64,000 nt of DNA from Kryptolebias marmoratus (Eukaryota; Chordata; Actinopteri; Cyprinodontiformes; Rivulidae), in the NCBI RefSeq assembly GCF_001649575.2, contig NC_051445.1:25851431-25915430 (forward strand). Direction: 5' to 3'. Shown here one piece after another: positions 21,428 through 32,839 of this stretch. Below the pieces are notes generated by a model. That model was not told the origin of the DNA. It worked only from the letters and a program-made list of their open reading frames with translations, and did no database searches. The first letter of the stretch is position 1. Each line of letters opens with the position of its first letter. The translations under genes and the position numbers were made by a program.

Positions 21428-21885
21428 TTTGTAGGCTTATTTGGACCCAAACTACTTCATCATGCTGTGTGCTACTTTAACCATTCATATTTTATACTTT
21501 TTCAGTTGTGTTTTTTGTAACTTTCACACTATTCTAAAAATTTACTTTTATTTAGAATTAAATTCTCCATAGAAGTATATTGAGACCTCTTCAGATCCTT
21601 CAAAAACATTGTTTTCTTTAAAACAGACTTCAACTTAGGCTATTTTTAGTTTGCAGCTACCGTTCTACTTCTTTTAGTTGCAGTTTTGCTAGTTTTAGAT
21701 GTTTTGCTTATTTTAGCTTCTGTTCTCTAATAGTATCTTGATCATTTGTTTTGCTAAATTTAGTTCCTGTTACTTTTAACTTTTAGCCTCTGTTCTACTT
21801 GTTTTAACTTTAACACCCCTGTTTCAGCTTCTTCTGCAAATTGTAGCAAAGTCATTCATTATCAGTATTCTTGCTGCATTTTTGG
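21428..21885 (+). repeat. TTTTAGCTAGC family, copy 1
   Basis: A dispersed repeat. Its head carries ATTCTCCATAGAAGTATATTG and GACCTCTTCAGATCCTTC; its body is a degenerate minisatellite of about 20-30 bp units built on TTTTAGCT and TTTTGCTA; and it ends near AAAGTCATTCATTATCAGTA. The copy at 24340-25015 has the same order in the same orientation. No coding frame. Confidence 0.65.
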
Positions 21886-21999
21886 AGGAAATTTAATTTC
21901 TCTAGATTATGTTGCATTTCACTTTTTCCATGGATTCAAACTAAGATTTAGGCAGAAGAATAGTGAAGCTTTGCTGCTTTTCAGGAATGAGTTGTATCA

Positions 22000-23270
22000 T
22001 TTAAACCTTTGTGCTGTGTGCTGGATGCCTCAGTGTGAATGAGAGTGCGAGGCCATCCTGATTTCCTGTAGAAACAAAGAAAATCACAAAACCCAAACCT
22101 GGATACAATCACAATTGTGGATTTTTGTGTCTTTTGGAAAAAATTCATGAAGTACTAGAGAAGGTTTCAAACAAATTTACTGGCATTTTTAAGTTGCTGA
22201 AGTGATTTCCTCTATCCACCCATGTTCATGTCCACAACTGGAGTTTTAAATAAAGGCGGAATTTTGTCTTTGGGGACAGAAATGGATAGACTGATGTTTG
22301 TGAGTTTCTGTAAAAATGAAGGACATTTGAGCCATTTAACTGATGTGCAAGTAGCTCTTAAAAATGACGGAATAATTATAAATCTTTTAGAAATGTTATC
22401 TGCAGCTGTTCGCACTGAACTGAACAGTCCTTCTGCTGCTCCACCACCAGGTGGCGACAGAGTCTCACACTTTTCTGAGTTTTGACCTTTGCGCATAACA
22501 ACACAAGATCATGTCATTTGCCAAGATATTCTTTTGGACTGATCCTTTAGAAAGATAAATAAATAAATAATATATTACTTCTTCTTGCACTAAGTGAGTT
22601 TTCTATAATTTAGAGCTGGTTAAATTATAACAACAAAAAGATTTCAACCAAATTCTGAATTACTTGTTTTTGTCTAATCAAATAAGAGGATTAGGAGCTA
22701 TTTATTTTTTACTTTTACCTCAGATATTCATAAAGTGATTTTTGGGGTTGGATTATAAATGGTTGGTCAGATATTTGAAGGTGTTTTTCACAGACTTTGT
22801 GACTATTTTAGACGAAGTCCCCTTAATTTATTATCACGACACCGGATTGAAAGTTTAGCATATTTGTAATTTGTGGTTTTAAAACCACACATTGTTTTGA
22901 AGATAAACATAAAAAAGGCTTGTACTGCATGTGTGGGTACAGAGTAATAATATAATTTTTTAAAATAAAGATATTTTAGTGTCACCATTTTTGTAAAGCA
23001 GATTACATCTGCGGTCACTTAAAAAAATATGGCCTACATAAATTTCTGAAGCATTTTTTTGGTTACATAAAACCCAACACACTTCCAGATTTATTGCCAT
23101 GTTGATGTGGGGTTTTGTCTTTCTGCGTCCATCAGTCAGATGTGTCCATAGACCGACTTTCACTCAGTGAGTAAAGGTAATCAACAAGAAGTGATGCCCG
23201 AAGTGGTAATAAATTCTGCAGGATTACTAATTGGGGTTTTAAAGGGTCAGAGGACTGGCCCTGAAACATA

Positions 23271-23275
<5 letters not shown>
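22000..23275. other. Unassigned sequence with one CTCF-like site
   Basis: An open frame of 87 codons (22222-22485, plus) overlaps one of 94 codons on the other strand; neither shows a family signature. CCACCAGGTGGCGA at 22444-22457 matches a CTCF core at 13 of 14 positions. Otherwise AT-rich. Confidence 0.35.
22444..22457 (+). promoter_or_regulatory. CTCF-like motif
   Basis: CCACCAGGTGGCGA agrees with the core consensus CCDSNAGRKGGCRS except at the last base. Occupancy is inferred, not shown. Confidence 0.35.
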
Positions 23276-23328
<53 letters not shown>

Positions 23329-23336
23329 ACCCACAC
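23276..23336. repeat. (CT)n(CA)n microsatellite
   Basis: About 14 CT units are joined directly to about 15 CA units. Confidence 0.95.
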
Positions 23337-23539
23337 ATCATTGTTTAATCCTGTGCAGTGATCGTAGTGAAGCTTTGCATGAATAAGTAGATATTTCATT
23401 TAGATTTTTTTTTGACCTAATTTATCCACAATGCTGAAACAAAACCAGTACTTTTCAGGAAACATATCTGTTTCCCTTTACTGGAGTTTTTCAAGCTGAG
23501 CTGAAAGCACGTAAGTCATTTTTTTTTGTTCAGAATCCC

Positions 23540-24190
23540 AACAAATTCCTTTTGTGTCCAGCTCAGTCTTAATTACTGTTAATCACAATGAGCCGGACAG
23601 CAACGGAGGCGCAGCTGATGGACAATTTAGGGGCCAAATGATGGTTCTTTCTTCAAAGAAAGAACCCACAAAATGAAGGCGGAGAATTCCATTATGAGGA
23701 GAGCCTGGTGATCAGAGAGGGAGCAGAAATGGCCTAAAAACAAAAGAGCGTGTCCGGAGGGGAGGATTAGATTTATCAGGCCTGCAGAGCTGCCATGCAG
23801 ACGGGATCAGAGAGGGAGAACCCACAGCAAGCAGGCTTAGTCAAAAAGGGAAAGAAAAGCAGGAACAATGTGAATAATGAACGGGGAAATGTGTGAAAAG
23901 GACCAAAAATGAAAAAAAAAAGAAAAAAGTTTTTAATTATTTGAGCTGTATTTTGCTACATAAAATTGCTAATTGTGTCAACAGCGATTCCGTAAAATTG
24001 TTATCTCCAGAAGTGATTTGCTCGTGCCTTTTATGCCGTGCAGCATTTTTAAATGAATTAATTAGGCGATCACAGTAATTACTGTTTATATTGTTGTTAA
24101 TGAGCCCAAAGGCAAGCGAGCTGCACTCATCCAAATTACACTCATGAGGCACGGAGCCAAGAAAAGGTCCAAACCAGAGCGCTGCGAGCT
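23540..24190. promoter_or_regulatory. Candidate conserved non-coding block rich in homeodomain sites
   Basis: The block is repeat-free and of even composition. It has many TAAT cores: TTAATTACTGTTAATCACAA near 23570, AATGAATTAATTAGGCGATC near 24052, and CAGTAATTACTG near 24073. It also holds an AT-rich to balanced mixture and an imperfect hairpin (TTCTTTCTTCAAAGAAAGAA at 23646-23665). The pattern is typical of vertebrate developmental enhancers. Open frames on both strands are short and unsupported. Confidence 0.4.
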
Positions 24191-24339
24191 AAATATTCCC
24201 CGAGTCTTCCTGCTTAGGAGACAACTGAGAGCAGACTCAGTTCCTCTTTAAACTCTGCTTTGGATGTTCAACAAACATTTTTCTCCCTGTATGAACGCTG
24301 AGTCTGCATTCACACTTTTATTAGTTCCTGTTTTTATAA

Positions 24340-25015
24340 AAAATTTATTTTGCTATCTTGCTACTTTTGCACACTTTGTGCTTCTTTAGTCATTCCTATG
24401 AAAACGTTCAGCTCATTCAGAAGACGGCCACCATGACTGTTTCATCATTTTTATGCTTTTCAAAATGTTTAATTTTATTTACAAATTATTCTCCTGTAGA
24501 AAGAAATCGAGATCTCTGCAATTCCTTCAAAAATATCCAGTTTTTGTCGTCTTATGCTACATTAAGCTTTTAGCCACAGTTCTGTAACTTTTAGCTACCC
24601 TTTAGTTACTTCCAATTTTTAGCTAGCTTTTTTGCCTTTTATAGCTTTTGGCGAGCGTTTTCTGCTTTTAACACTTAACTACCCTTTTGCGTCTTTAGTT
24701 TCTTTCTTTAGTTTCCTTTAGTTTCTTTTAGCTTTTAAGCAAGACTTTTGCTGCTTTGCTGTTCTTTTGCTACTTTTAGCTAGCGTTTTGCTACGTTTAA
24801 CTTATAGCTAGCCTGTTTACTTTCTCAACCTTTGACCAACATTTAGGTTATCTTTAGCCTTTAGCTAGCTTTTTGCAATTTTTAGCTACTCTTATGACTT
24901 TTGGTTCTTAGCATTTTGGTTCCTTTAATTAACATTTTGCTTCTTTTAGCTTTTAGACTTTTGTCAGCTTCTTTTGCACGTTTCAGCAGTCATTCAGTGC
25001 TCAGCGTTCACTGTA
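24340..25015 (+). repeat. TTTTAGCTAGC family, copy 2
   Basis: The head has ATTCTCCTGTAGAAAGAAATC, GAGATCTCTGCAATTCCTTC and AAAAATATCCAG. The body is a long run of units such as TTTTAGCTAGC, TTTTGCTACTTTTAGCTAGC and TTTAGTTTC. The end is near CAGCAGTCATTCAGTGCTCA. It is longer than copy 1 because the minisatellite-like body is expanded. Confidence 0.7.
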
Positions 25016-25129
25016 ATTTACAGAACAGTTAACTCGTGGAATTAGATCTTATGAGCAGATTTGAGACGAAAAAGCAGACTTTAGATTACAATTTGACTTC
25101 TTTGAGTTGAGTTTTTCATTCAGTCAGAA

Positions 25130-25303
25130 ATCTGTGGGAGCTTCTCCCTGCCTGTCCGTCAGGTTTGCTCTGACATTTACTGTCTGCATCCTGCCTGTGT
25201 TCATCAGGCGTCGCAGCACAATGGCTGAGCGTTAGAATAGAAAGGTCTCATTGTAAATATGATAATTCCATCAGGCACCGTAATCAGGTGGGGAGTGAGT
25301 GAC
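25130..25303. promoter_or_regulatory. Candidate conserved non-coding block
   Basis: Unique sequence with CATCAGGCGTCGCAGCACAA, CTCATTGTAAATATGATAAT and CCGTAATCAGGTGGGGAGTG. Balanced composition, no repeat signature. Weakly supported. Confidence 0.25.
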
Positions 25304-25340
25304 GCACACACACCCACACACACACACACACACACACACA
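25304..25340. repeat. (CA)n microsatellite
   Basis: Interrupted CA repeat, directly visible. Confidence 0.95.
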
Positions 25341-26299
25341 TCCCAGCCTGAGGAATTCCCGTCCTTTTGTTTCATATTAGTGAAAATGTCAAAGCAGATG
25401 AGTATATATTAGGAACACGTGTCTCTTAAAGGATCTATTTTCTTTACTTCAGCAATCACTTTATTTTATTTTCTGCTGTCCGAACTAAATCTGGACTGCT
25501 TGGAAGTTGTAACCACTTTTTTGATGAACAACATGACTAATAAGTCAAACTGTCCGGCGAAATCCACGTCTAACCAAGATGAAGAATGGAAGGACGCCGA
25601 TGTCAGGCAAAAAATACATTTGGTCTTGCTTAGATGCTGTTTGTGGTGTGTTGGTATGAAAATGGGGAGGATGTTGCCTGGGAACAAAGGCCTTCAGATC
25701 AGGCTAATACGACATGCAGCGGGTGAAAGAAAAACACACCAGGCGCGTGTTAGACAGAAACATGCCAGCTCAACGTGGAACTTTGTTTTTTTTCTCTTTC
25801 TGACTGAATAAATTTGGGTTTGCGAACCTAAACTCTGCTCTGTGGATGAGAGGGAGAGCTGCGGGCGCGCTCCGTGTGGGTGTGGTTTACGCTTTTGTGT
25901 CTGCAGGAGAGAAGAGGAGACCGGGAAGATGTTGCACCTGTGTTTCTGGGGGGTCATCTAGTGTTGATGAAATTTCTGTTTTTATGCTGTGAAGGGGGAA
26001 AAAAAAAAGTCTTTCTGTTGCCTTGGTAACCATTGTGCGACCCCCTGCATGGGATACACACAAGCGCACACACACGAGCATCACAAACTTGTGTTTTTCT
26101 ACAGATGCTGAAGGCTGCTTTAAAGGTGACTGTAGTGCTCAAAAATCTGCTTCAAGGCAACGATTGTAAGTAGGGAATCTAACATGTGAGCTAATGAGAA
26201 AAGAGACAAACAAGCACATTAAGAATATCTTATTTATATGTTACAAACAAACCGTAGTGTGCATAATAAACTATAATGTTTTTGATCTTGTTGTTGATG
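25341..26299. other. Unassigned sequence
   Basis: Contains a 130-codon plus-strand frame (25419-25811) that overlaps an 87-codon minus-strand frame. Neither has splice sites, motifs or a promoter context that would support a gene. Part of 25550-25760 has moderate CpG. Confidence 0.35.
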
Positions 26300-26694
26300 T
26301 TTTTGCCCATGTCAGAGTGTGTGTTTGTCTGTCTGTTCGCAAAATATCTCACAAACCACCGGGCGAACTTTAATGAATCTTTCAGAAAGTAATCATTGGA
26401 TGTACGTCTACAACGGATTAACTTTTGGATTCAACTTGAATCAAGATGGCTGCCCCAGCCAGCTGAACTTAAAAAAAAAACCACATAAATGACTATAACT
26501 TTAGAACAGATATTGACGGTGTGGTAGTAGCTGAGACTGATCCTCAAAACATATTCAGAGCACTAACAGATAGTGCAAGGTCTTTGTTTAACATTTTTAC
26601 CATTACTTATTTGGAGTCAACTGTCTGTTAGCAAAATATCTCGTGACCCACTGGATGGATTTTAATGAAACTTTCAGGAAAAAATGACTGGATG
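26300..26694 (+). repeat. CTCATGAACCACTGGA family, copy 1, left part
   Basis: This family has a fixed order: a GTCTGTCTGTTNGCAAAATATCTC block; a TTTAATGAA.CTTTCAG block; GGATGTACGTCTAC; ACTTTTGGA.TCAACTTGAAT; CAAGATGGCTGCCCCAGCC; ACTATAACT; and GTGGTAGTAGCTGAG. Here the unit is present about one and a half times, and is then interrupted by the solo LTR at 26695. The right part resumes at 27178. Confidence 0.75.
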
Positions 26695-26926
26695 TGTCAT
26701 GGTTATTGGTATTTGTGTAAGCTTCTGTTTTGTTTCTGGTTTTCTGTTTGTTTCTGTGTTCATGTGTGCTGTCACTATTCACTCCTCCCCAGTCACTCTT
26801 TTGCCCTTGATTATCTGCCACGCCCATCTCCACCTGTAANGTCATTGTAATCACTCACCTGTGCCCACTTCCCATATTATCCCCTGTGCATATAACCTGG
26901 TCATTTTCTCCACCACCCCGCTGGAT

Positions 26927-26978
<52 letters not shown>

Positions 26979-27177
26979 CTGTTCTGTTCTGTTCTGTTCT
27001 GTGTTTCCGCCTTGCCTACTCTTTGCCATGCCATGTCTTGCCTTGGATTTTGTTATTGTTAGTTTTTGCTGCCTCGTCAGCTTTTTGTTTTGTTAGAGTT
27101 TTATTTTAATAAATTAGTTTTGTGGGTTTAGATGAGTCTGCGTTCTGGGTTCGCCGCCATAGTTCCACCTTTTGACA
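26695..27177 (+). mobile_element. Solo LTR, family L, 483 bp
   Basis: Starts TGTCATGGTTATTGG and ends CCACCTTTTGACA, giving TG...CA ends. Flanks GGATG (26690-26694) and GAATG (27178-27182) form a 4/5 target duplication, and the element interrupts a dispersed repeat. Inside are a TATA-like GCATATAACC near 26888, a GTT microsatellite, a TTCTG pentamer repeat, AATAAA near 27109 and the 3' motif AGATGAGTCTGCGTTCTGGG. The reverse-orientation copy at 36415-36939 shares this 3' motif. No internal retroviral genes flank it, hence a solo LTR. The single N at 26840 lies inside. Confidence 0.75.
26929..27001. repeat. (GTT)n followed by (TTCTG)n
   Basis: About 16 GTT units followed by about five TTCTG units, inside the solo LTR. 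Confidence 0.95.
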
Positions 27178-27400
27178 GAATGAGCCTCTACTACTCATTG
27201 ACTTTTGGAGTCAATTCACTTCAAGGTGGCCACCACAGCCGACTGTCCTTAAATAACACAAAAATGGCGATAACTCAGATAATTCTACAGATATTGCGCT
27301 CAAATTATTTGTGGTTGTAGCTGAGAGTCATCTCAACAAATACTCCAAGTCCTACTCATTGCACAAAATCTCTGCTCAAACCTTTAGCACTAGCTAAAGC
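27178..27400 (+). repeat. CTCATGAACCACTGGA family, copy 1, right part
   Basis: Resumes the interrupted unit with GACTTTTGGAGTCAATTCAC, AAGGTGGCCACCACAGCC, ATGGCGATAACTCAG and GTGGTTGTAGCTGAGAGTCA. Confidence 0.7.
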
Positions 27401-27989
27401 ATGCCACCTCAGAACCATGCTCCGGTCTTCAGCACCAGTCGGCGGCTCTGATTGAGATGCAGCCTCAGACTGATCGGACCGGGACCAGATGAAGCACGGA
27501 GGAGGCAGACACCCCGACAGCCAGCCAGGACGTTTACAGCATGTTCTCGTTCCAAGTAGAGCAACATCAGGCCTCTACGTCTGCAGGTCACTCCATTAAA
27601 AACAGCGACACGAATACGCCTTTTTTGTTTTGACAGCATACATTTGTGACATACAGAGGTGCCTTTTTCACATAAATAATAATAATTTAAAAAAATAGTG
27701 TGCAAATATTTTCATGTTGCATATTTATAACTTCCTGTACCTTCCCGTTCTCAGTGCCTCCCTTCCTCTCAGACATTTATCTAAATGGAGGCTCTCTAAT
27801 TAATGTGTCTGGCGGCCTTATTATTCTTTGAGGGTGATATTTTCCTGTGATGAAAGGCAGAGAAGGTCAATTTTAACAGAGACCCATGGGAGAGAAGAGG
27901 ACGAGCAGTGTGTGTGTCTGTGTGAGTGTGTGTGAAGTTAAATGTGTGAGTGGATGATGTGCCTTTGTCCCTGTGTAAATACCTTCCCG
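27401..27989. other. Unassigned sequence
   Basis: A 98-codon minus-strand frame (27409-27705) has no motif. The stretch 27420-27600 is somewhat CpG-rich and unique. No exon signals. Confidence 0.3.
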
Positions 27990-28215
27990 TGTGAAGTTTG
28001 CGTGCATGCATGAATTTTCTCTGGGTATTCTGATTTCCTCCCCCAGTCAAAAACAAGCACGTTAGGTTCATTAGAGACTCTAAATTGGCCCTGGGTGAGT
28101 GTGTGCGTGAATGTTTGTGTGTCTGTTTCTGTGTGTGATGGACTGGTGACCTGTCCAACCCGTACCCCACCTCTCACCCCAGCTCATTGTGACCGTAAAC
28201 AGGATCAAATAGATG
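27990..28215 (+). repeat. SINE-like repeat, copy B
   Basis: Same family as 6768-7137 but in opposite orientation: TTCTCTGGGTATTCTGATTT, then TTAGAGACTCTAAATTGGCC, GATGGACTGGTGACCTGTCC and CCACCTCTCACCCCAGCTC, ending in an ATGAAAATAGA-type tail. It overlaps chance frames rich in Thr/His on the minus strand. Confidence 0.75.
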
Positions 28216-29924
28216 AAAATAGACGTTTAAACTGAAATGATCATGGTTTAAATAACATAAAAGGAGATTCTTTGCTTCTTTGTTCTGGTTTATCTCTTCA
28301 GTGGTCATTTACCAATATAGCTATGTTCTTATTTCCCTTGTAAGCAAAGTACAATCAAGTTTTTTCAATTTTATGATGCTGTGTACTTTCACTTTCCCAA
28401 TATATATATAAATGATAAAGTTTTGTATTAGGATTTGCAGGGTTATATGATCCATCTGTGTGTAATGCCACATTTGTCAGTACTTTATGAACGTATTAAG
28501 CATTTCCTGCATCTGGTTTATGTCAAACAAAAGAACCAACTAAAAAAACCTTCTTGAAATGTTTTTCTTGTTGCCATGGTGAAGAAAAATACTTGTGTAT
28601 TTCCCAACAAGCCAGTTTGTCTTAAATAAGTCTGACAAACAGCATGTGAATGTTTTATTCATGTTTTTTTAAGTGTAGACCATCAATACTAAAACATTTA
28701 GCCCAGTGTTTTTACCCAAACTCAGGATGCAATAATTGTTTTCCAGTGCAAAGTCTTACAGTTAAAACGTCTACAATGACAGCAGTTTATCTGATTATTT
28801 CCCAACTGGAAAGTACGGTGGCTGACAGGTGCAAATGTGCTGCAAACAGTGAAACACATGAAGGATACAAACTACAAAAAGCAAATGCAAATAGAAAAAT
28901 GCTGCAAAATTCAAAAACACTAGCAAGTAAGAAAAGCTACAAACTTACTCCACAAAACGGAAGTGCACCAGACCACTAGGGTTGGATATTTGCATTCCGT
29001 GGATTCATTGGTGTCTTCCTGCCGTTTGACCTGATGCTGGAAGTGAGATGTCGATCAGCTCACCTCCATGTGCTCCCTCCTCCTAAACACGGTGGCTTAC
29101 TTAGGGACCATCAACAAATTACTATATTACAAATTCCCAATAGCTTCCATGTCTTGAGGTGATGAAAAATGAATGTTGATATAAGACACATCCACCCAAC
29201 GAAACAATTCAACATTAATTGTTTATCACATGGTGCCAAGATATGGAAGCTATTGAGAAACTAATTCTTAATTTTTGATAAAAACATTAATAAAAAAGAT
29301 CAAATGCTTTAAGATCAGATACAATTAGGTGTCTTATTTGTCCAGTCTTGGTAAACAATTCAGTGGTAACTCTTGGTCAGAAGTTCACATGACGTGGAGG
29401 GTATTTAATTTTTGTTTTTCAAGTATCATTGGTTCAGTAATTTGTTGATTTCATGTTCATGTAGACCCATTTATCCTGTGAAATCTTCCAGAGAGTTCGA
29501 CTTTGGCTGGGATGACTGGAAAATAGGTGACAAAACAACAGATTTACCACATGGCATAAATACAAGGAAAACTGTGCAGTTGAAGGCTATTTGAAAGGCT
29601 ATTTGAAGCCTTTGCCACAGAACCTGAACAGCTAAATGGAATCAGTAAAAATCTGTAAACCTTTACCTGGTCCTTGGTGTCAATGTTCCATGACTGAAAA
29701 ATGAAGTGCTGACTTAGAAGCAGCCACAGCCTTTACAGTCTCAGTGCCTTCTCTGATCAGCCTTCCCCTCGACAGGGTCCAAAAACAAAGGCTAGACAAC
29801 TGGACCTCCTTTTTGCGTAGAGTGAGGCCTTTGCTTCTCAATTCAATAGTGGTTGAGGGACTTCCGCATGAAAACATTAATGAGTGAGGCTATGATGAAA
29901 ACTAAAAATAAATATACTTAAAGA
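28216..29924. other. Unassigned sequence
   Basis: AT-rich. A 109-codon plus-strand frame (28650-28979) lacks motifs or exon borders. Nothing else is recognised. Confidence 0.3.
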
Positions 29925-29929
29925 ATTAT

Positions 29930-29990
29930 GAATTATTTAATTTCCCTTTGGGATTAATAAAGTATTTTTGAATTGAATTGAATTGAATGA
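29930..29990 (+). repeat. LINE-type 3' tail with GAATT repeats
   Basis: AATTTCCCTTTGGGATTAAT followed by AAAGTATTTTTGAATTGAAT is a common teleost non-LTR retroposon tail. Only the tail is present, as in severe 5' truncation. Confidence 0.6.
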
Positions 29991-30339
29991 AGGAATTTAA
30001 AGCTTGAAAAAATAATGTTGTACAAAACACAAAAGAAAACCTGGAACTATTTTTTTTTTTACTCATCTATATAAGTAAACCTCACGAAAGTAAACAATGT
30101 CTAAAGAAAAATGTAAGATTCAAACAAAGAAGAACCCCATAAATAAAGACAGAATCCTTATTATAAGTAATTTTCTGCATGAAAAAACCCACAGGGTCAT
30201 TTTGGGGACAAGGAAATTCTCTTTTTTCTACATTTATTAGCGACCCAACCAGCTGAAAGGGTGCCAACGTGCCCTGTGCAGAACCTCCGTCCTTCTTTAA
30301 AATATCTCACCACAAACCGGGTCAGCTAAGCTGTTATGG

Positions 30340-30680
30340 ACTCTCAAAACATCATGCTGTACACTACACCTTCAGGTTTACCTTCTAATTCTGAAGCTGC
30401 TGGAGCAGCAACTGGCTGAAACCTGCAGTAATGACATCTGCAATTAGCACTGGCCAATCAATTGGGTAATTGCAGAGTAAGACTGATGGACTGCGAGGGG
30501 AGAGGAGGGGTTTGCCTAATATTGATTTCCCCCAGAGCAATTAGTTGGTTTCCACCACTTTGGAGTGTTGGTCCCCAGCCATCTGCTTCCATAAGGCAGA
30601 GACAAGAGACACAGTGTTATATATGCTGTGTGTTTCACATTTTCCCTTCTCTGAATCTAAACTGGAAGCTTTAAACAGCT
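30340..30680. promoter_or_regulatory. Candidate conserved non-coding block rich in ATTA sites
   Basis: CAGTAATGACATCTGCAATT, CCAATCAATTGGGTAATTGC, CTAATATTGATTTCCCCCAG and GCAATTAGTTGG give a dense set of homeodomain cores in repeat-free DNA. The palindrome CCAATCAATTGG is notable. No exon evidence. Confidence 0.4.
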
Positions 30681-31169
30681 GAAGATATTTTGGTTATAGG
30701 AGAAACTTTGGAACCATGGTAACATGTGTATTATATTTTTTTTACAATACTGAGGTAAAGTGGCATCATTATAAGCATTAGTCTGTTTTTATATATATAT
30801 ATGTTAGCAGACAGCTCATTAAACCAAAACTAGCTCTATGGAATGGTTAAAAACATTGCCTCTGGCAGAGATTTTAATGTCTCAAGCTGACTCCATTTAA
30901 ACCAGAAGTCATCATCTTTCCTTGTTAAACATCCCACGAGAGCACAGGGAAATACAAATGAAGCTTTTGTATGGATTGCATAATTAGCTAGTGTAAGTAT
31001 TAGCAAGATAAAACATCTCAAAGCAACGTACCTTCATATTCAAGTAAGAAGCACCTTCAGTGATCAGTGTCAAGGTTCATAGACATCATAGTATGCTGTG
31101 CACAATCCTGTATATCATAAATATTAGAGACATTTGTTTATTTCCTTTATTCATCCCCTGATTTTTTTT

Positions 31170-31400
31170 TTTTTACCTGCTTGTTCCTTTTCAGAGTCCT
31201 AAGGAGCTGGTGCCTATCTCCAGCAGCCAATGACATGCATGTTGCTGGACTATTGGGGGAGTTCAGGGCTCCCAGAGAAAAATCCACTAGTGCACATGGA
31301 GAACATGCAATCTCCACACAGAAAAGCTGGGAGTCAAACCTGCAACCTTCTTGCTGGAAGGTAGCAGTGCTAACCAGCTGTGCCACACTGCAGCGCTGTG
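31170..31400 (-). repeat. SINE-like repeat, copy C
   Basis: GGAGCTGGTGCCTATCTCCA GCAG near 31204, CTCCCAGAGAAAAATCCACT, GAACATGCAATCTCCACACA, and the complement of a tRNA-like head (GGGAGTCAAACCTGCAACCT; TGCTAACCAGCTGTGCCAC). A minus-strand 79-codon frame is a by-product. Confidence 0.75.
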
Positions 31401-31724
31401 CAATGTTTATTTTCTGTTATTGTAATGTGACACATATCATGAAGTATTTGTTAACTATTTAACTCAAACTTTCCTCTTTTTCTGAAGAGCAAAAAAATAG
31501 TTTGTTCCTAAAGTTTACAGCAAATCGTGAAACACAAAAAAAAAATTGATTTGTGCCCACAGACACAATTTTTTGGTGCTTTTGGAGACAAAAATACCTA
31601 CTCAAACCAGCACACTGTAATCCCAGTATTTCATTAAATACTCATGAAGGGACAGTTTTATCACAGGTATTAAGCATAAATATGTTGGCAGGAGTACACT
31701 GGTGAAGGAGCAAGTTCCCCCACC

Positions 31725-31960
31725 ACCTGGAGTCAACCTGATTCAAGATGGCTGCCCCAGCTTCTGACCTTAGCAAATCCAAACAGTTTTGCTAAAGTCA
31801 ATTAGTAAACTCAGTCAGTCTTGCTAATGTTGAGCTAAAATTTGGTGTGGTGGTAGCTGAGAGCCATTACCAACACATCCTCTGAATGCTAACAGAACAG
31901 ACAAGATGCATACAGAGCGGCAGGTGACATGCATTTCTTCAAGGAATGGTAATTTTAATG
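31725..31960 (+). repeat. CTCATGAACCACTGGA family, copy 2 (fragment)
   Basis: GGAGTCAACCTGATTCAAGA, TGGCTGCCCCAGC, GTGGTGGTAGCTGAGAGCCA and the terminal TTCAAGGAATGGTAA. The left half is missing. Confidence 0.65.
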
Positions 31961-32539
31961 TTTTCTTTTCTTTAATAAAATATACTAAAATGTATGTAGC
32001 CCTCTAGATCAATGGTTCCCAAACCTTTCAGCTATTAACCCACAAAATAACAGCAGACCAGACTAAGAACTACAACCATCTCTGGCTGAAACGTATAATC
32101 ATCTTGAAACCAATTAAACACAAGCATCGTGACAACACAATCTGCCTTAAAAATCATTCTATAAATTTTATTCAGTCATGACTACTGTTTTTATCTTTCA
32201 AATATGTAATGATGAATCTTTTTATTTCAGTTTGATTACTGAAGATCATCTCAAGAGTCTTACTTGGCGTGTCATGACCCAATCTTTGGGAACCCGGGCT
32301 CTAGATCTTTGTCAAAAGTCCTGTGGTTTCACGCTGGATTTGATCAGTTATAAAACTTATACTTTTGCAAGCTAAAAACATCTACCTCAGTAATCAAATA
32401 TTTAGGTTTATAACATTTGGATGCTCTTTATCAGAATGGATGGGACAACAGCAAAACCAAATCTCAATGATTATAACAGACTGAAAATTTTGAGAAATAA
32501 TTTGTTTGATTAGCTACTACAAAATTCTGCTGTTTTCAC

Positions 32540-32830
32540 TGACTCATTTATTTTCTATTTTTGCTTAGTTCTGTTCAGGGTCAAGAAAGGGGCAGTCAAT
32601 AGGTGAAAGGCTAGACAGGACACCAGTTCATCATTGGAACAACACACACCTATCATCAGTTCAGAATCTCCAGTTGTCTTCTGGGGCAGGAATCCAGAGT
32701 ACCAAGAGAAAACCCATAAATACATGGAGAGAGGATGCACACTCCACACAGAAAGGTCTTGGCAAACGGAGGATAAAAGGAGACACCTTCCTGCTGTGAG
32801 GCAATAGCATTAAGCACCACACCACTAATG
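32540..32830 (-). repeat. SINE-like repeat, copy D
   Basis: TTCAGGGTCAAGAAAGGG, GACAGGACACCAGTTCATCA, GAATCCAGAGTACCAAGAGA, ACCCATAAATACATGGAGAG, and the head complement CTGCTGTGAGGCAATAGCAT. More diverged than copy A. Confidence 0.65.
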
Positions 32831-32839
32831 CATCCTGTA

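Noticed and set aside
22222..22485. 87-codon frame resembling a small protein
   Set aside because: An equally long frame on the opposite strand and no recognisable family make it likely chance.
23505..23520. GTAAGT donor on the plus strand near 23511
   Set aside because: Preceded by CAC rather than AG, with no open frame ending there and no matching acceptor.
25419..25811. 130-codon plus-strand frame
   Set aside because: Overlaps minus-strand frames, has no motif, and lacks exon borders.
26861..27109. Poly-Cys protein
   Set aside because: Translation of the GTT and TTCTG repeats inside a solo LTR.
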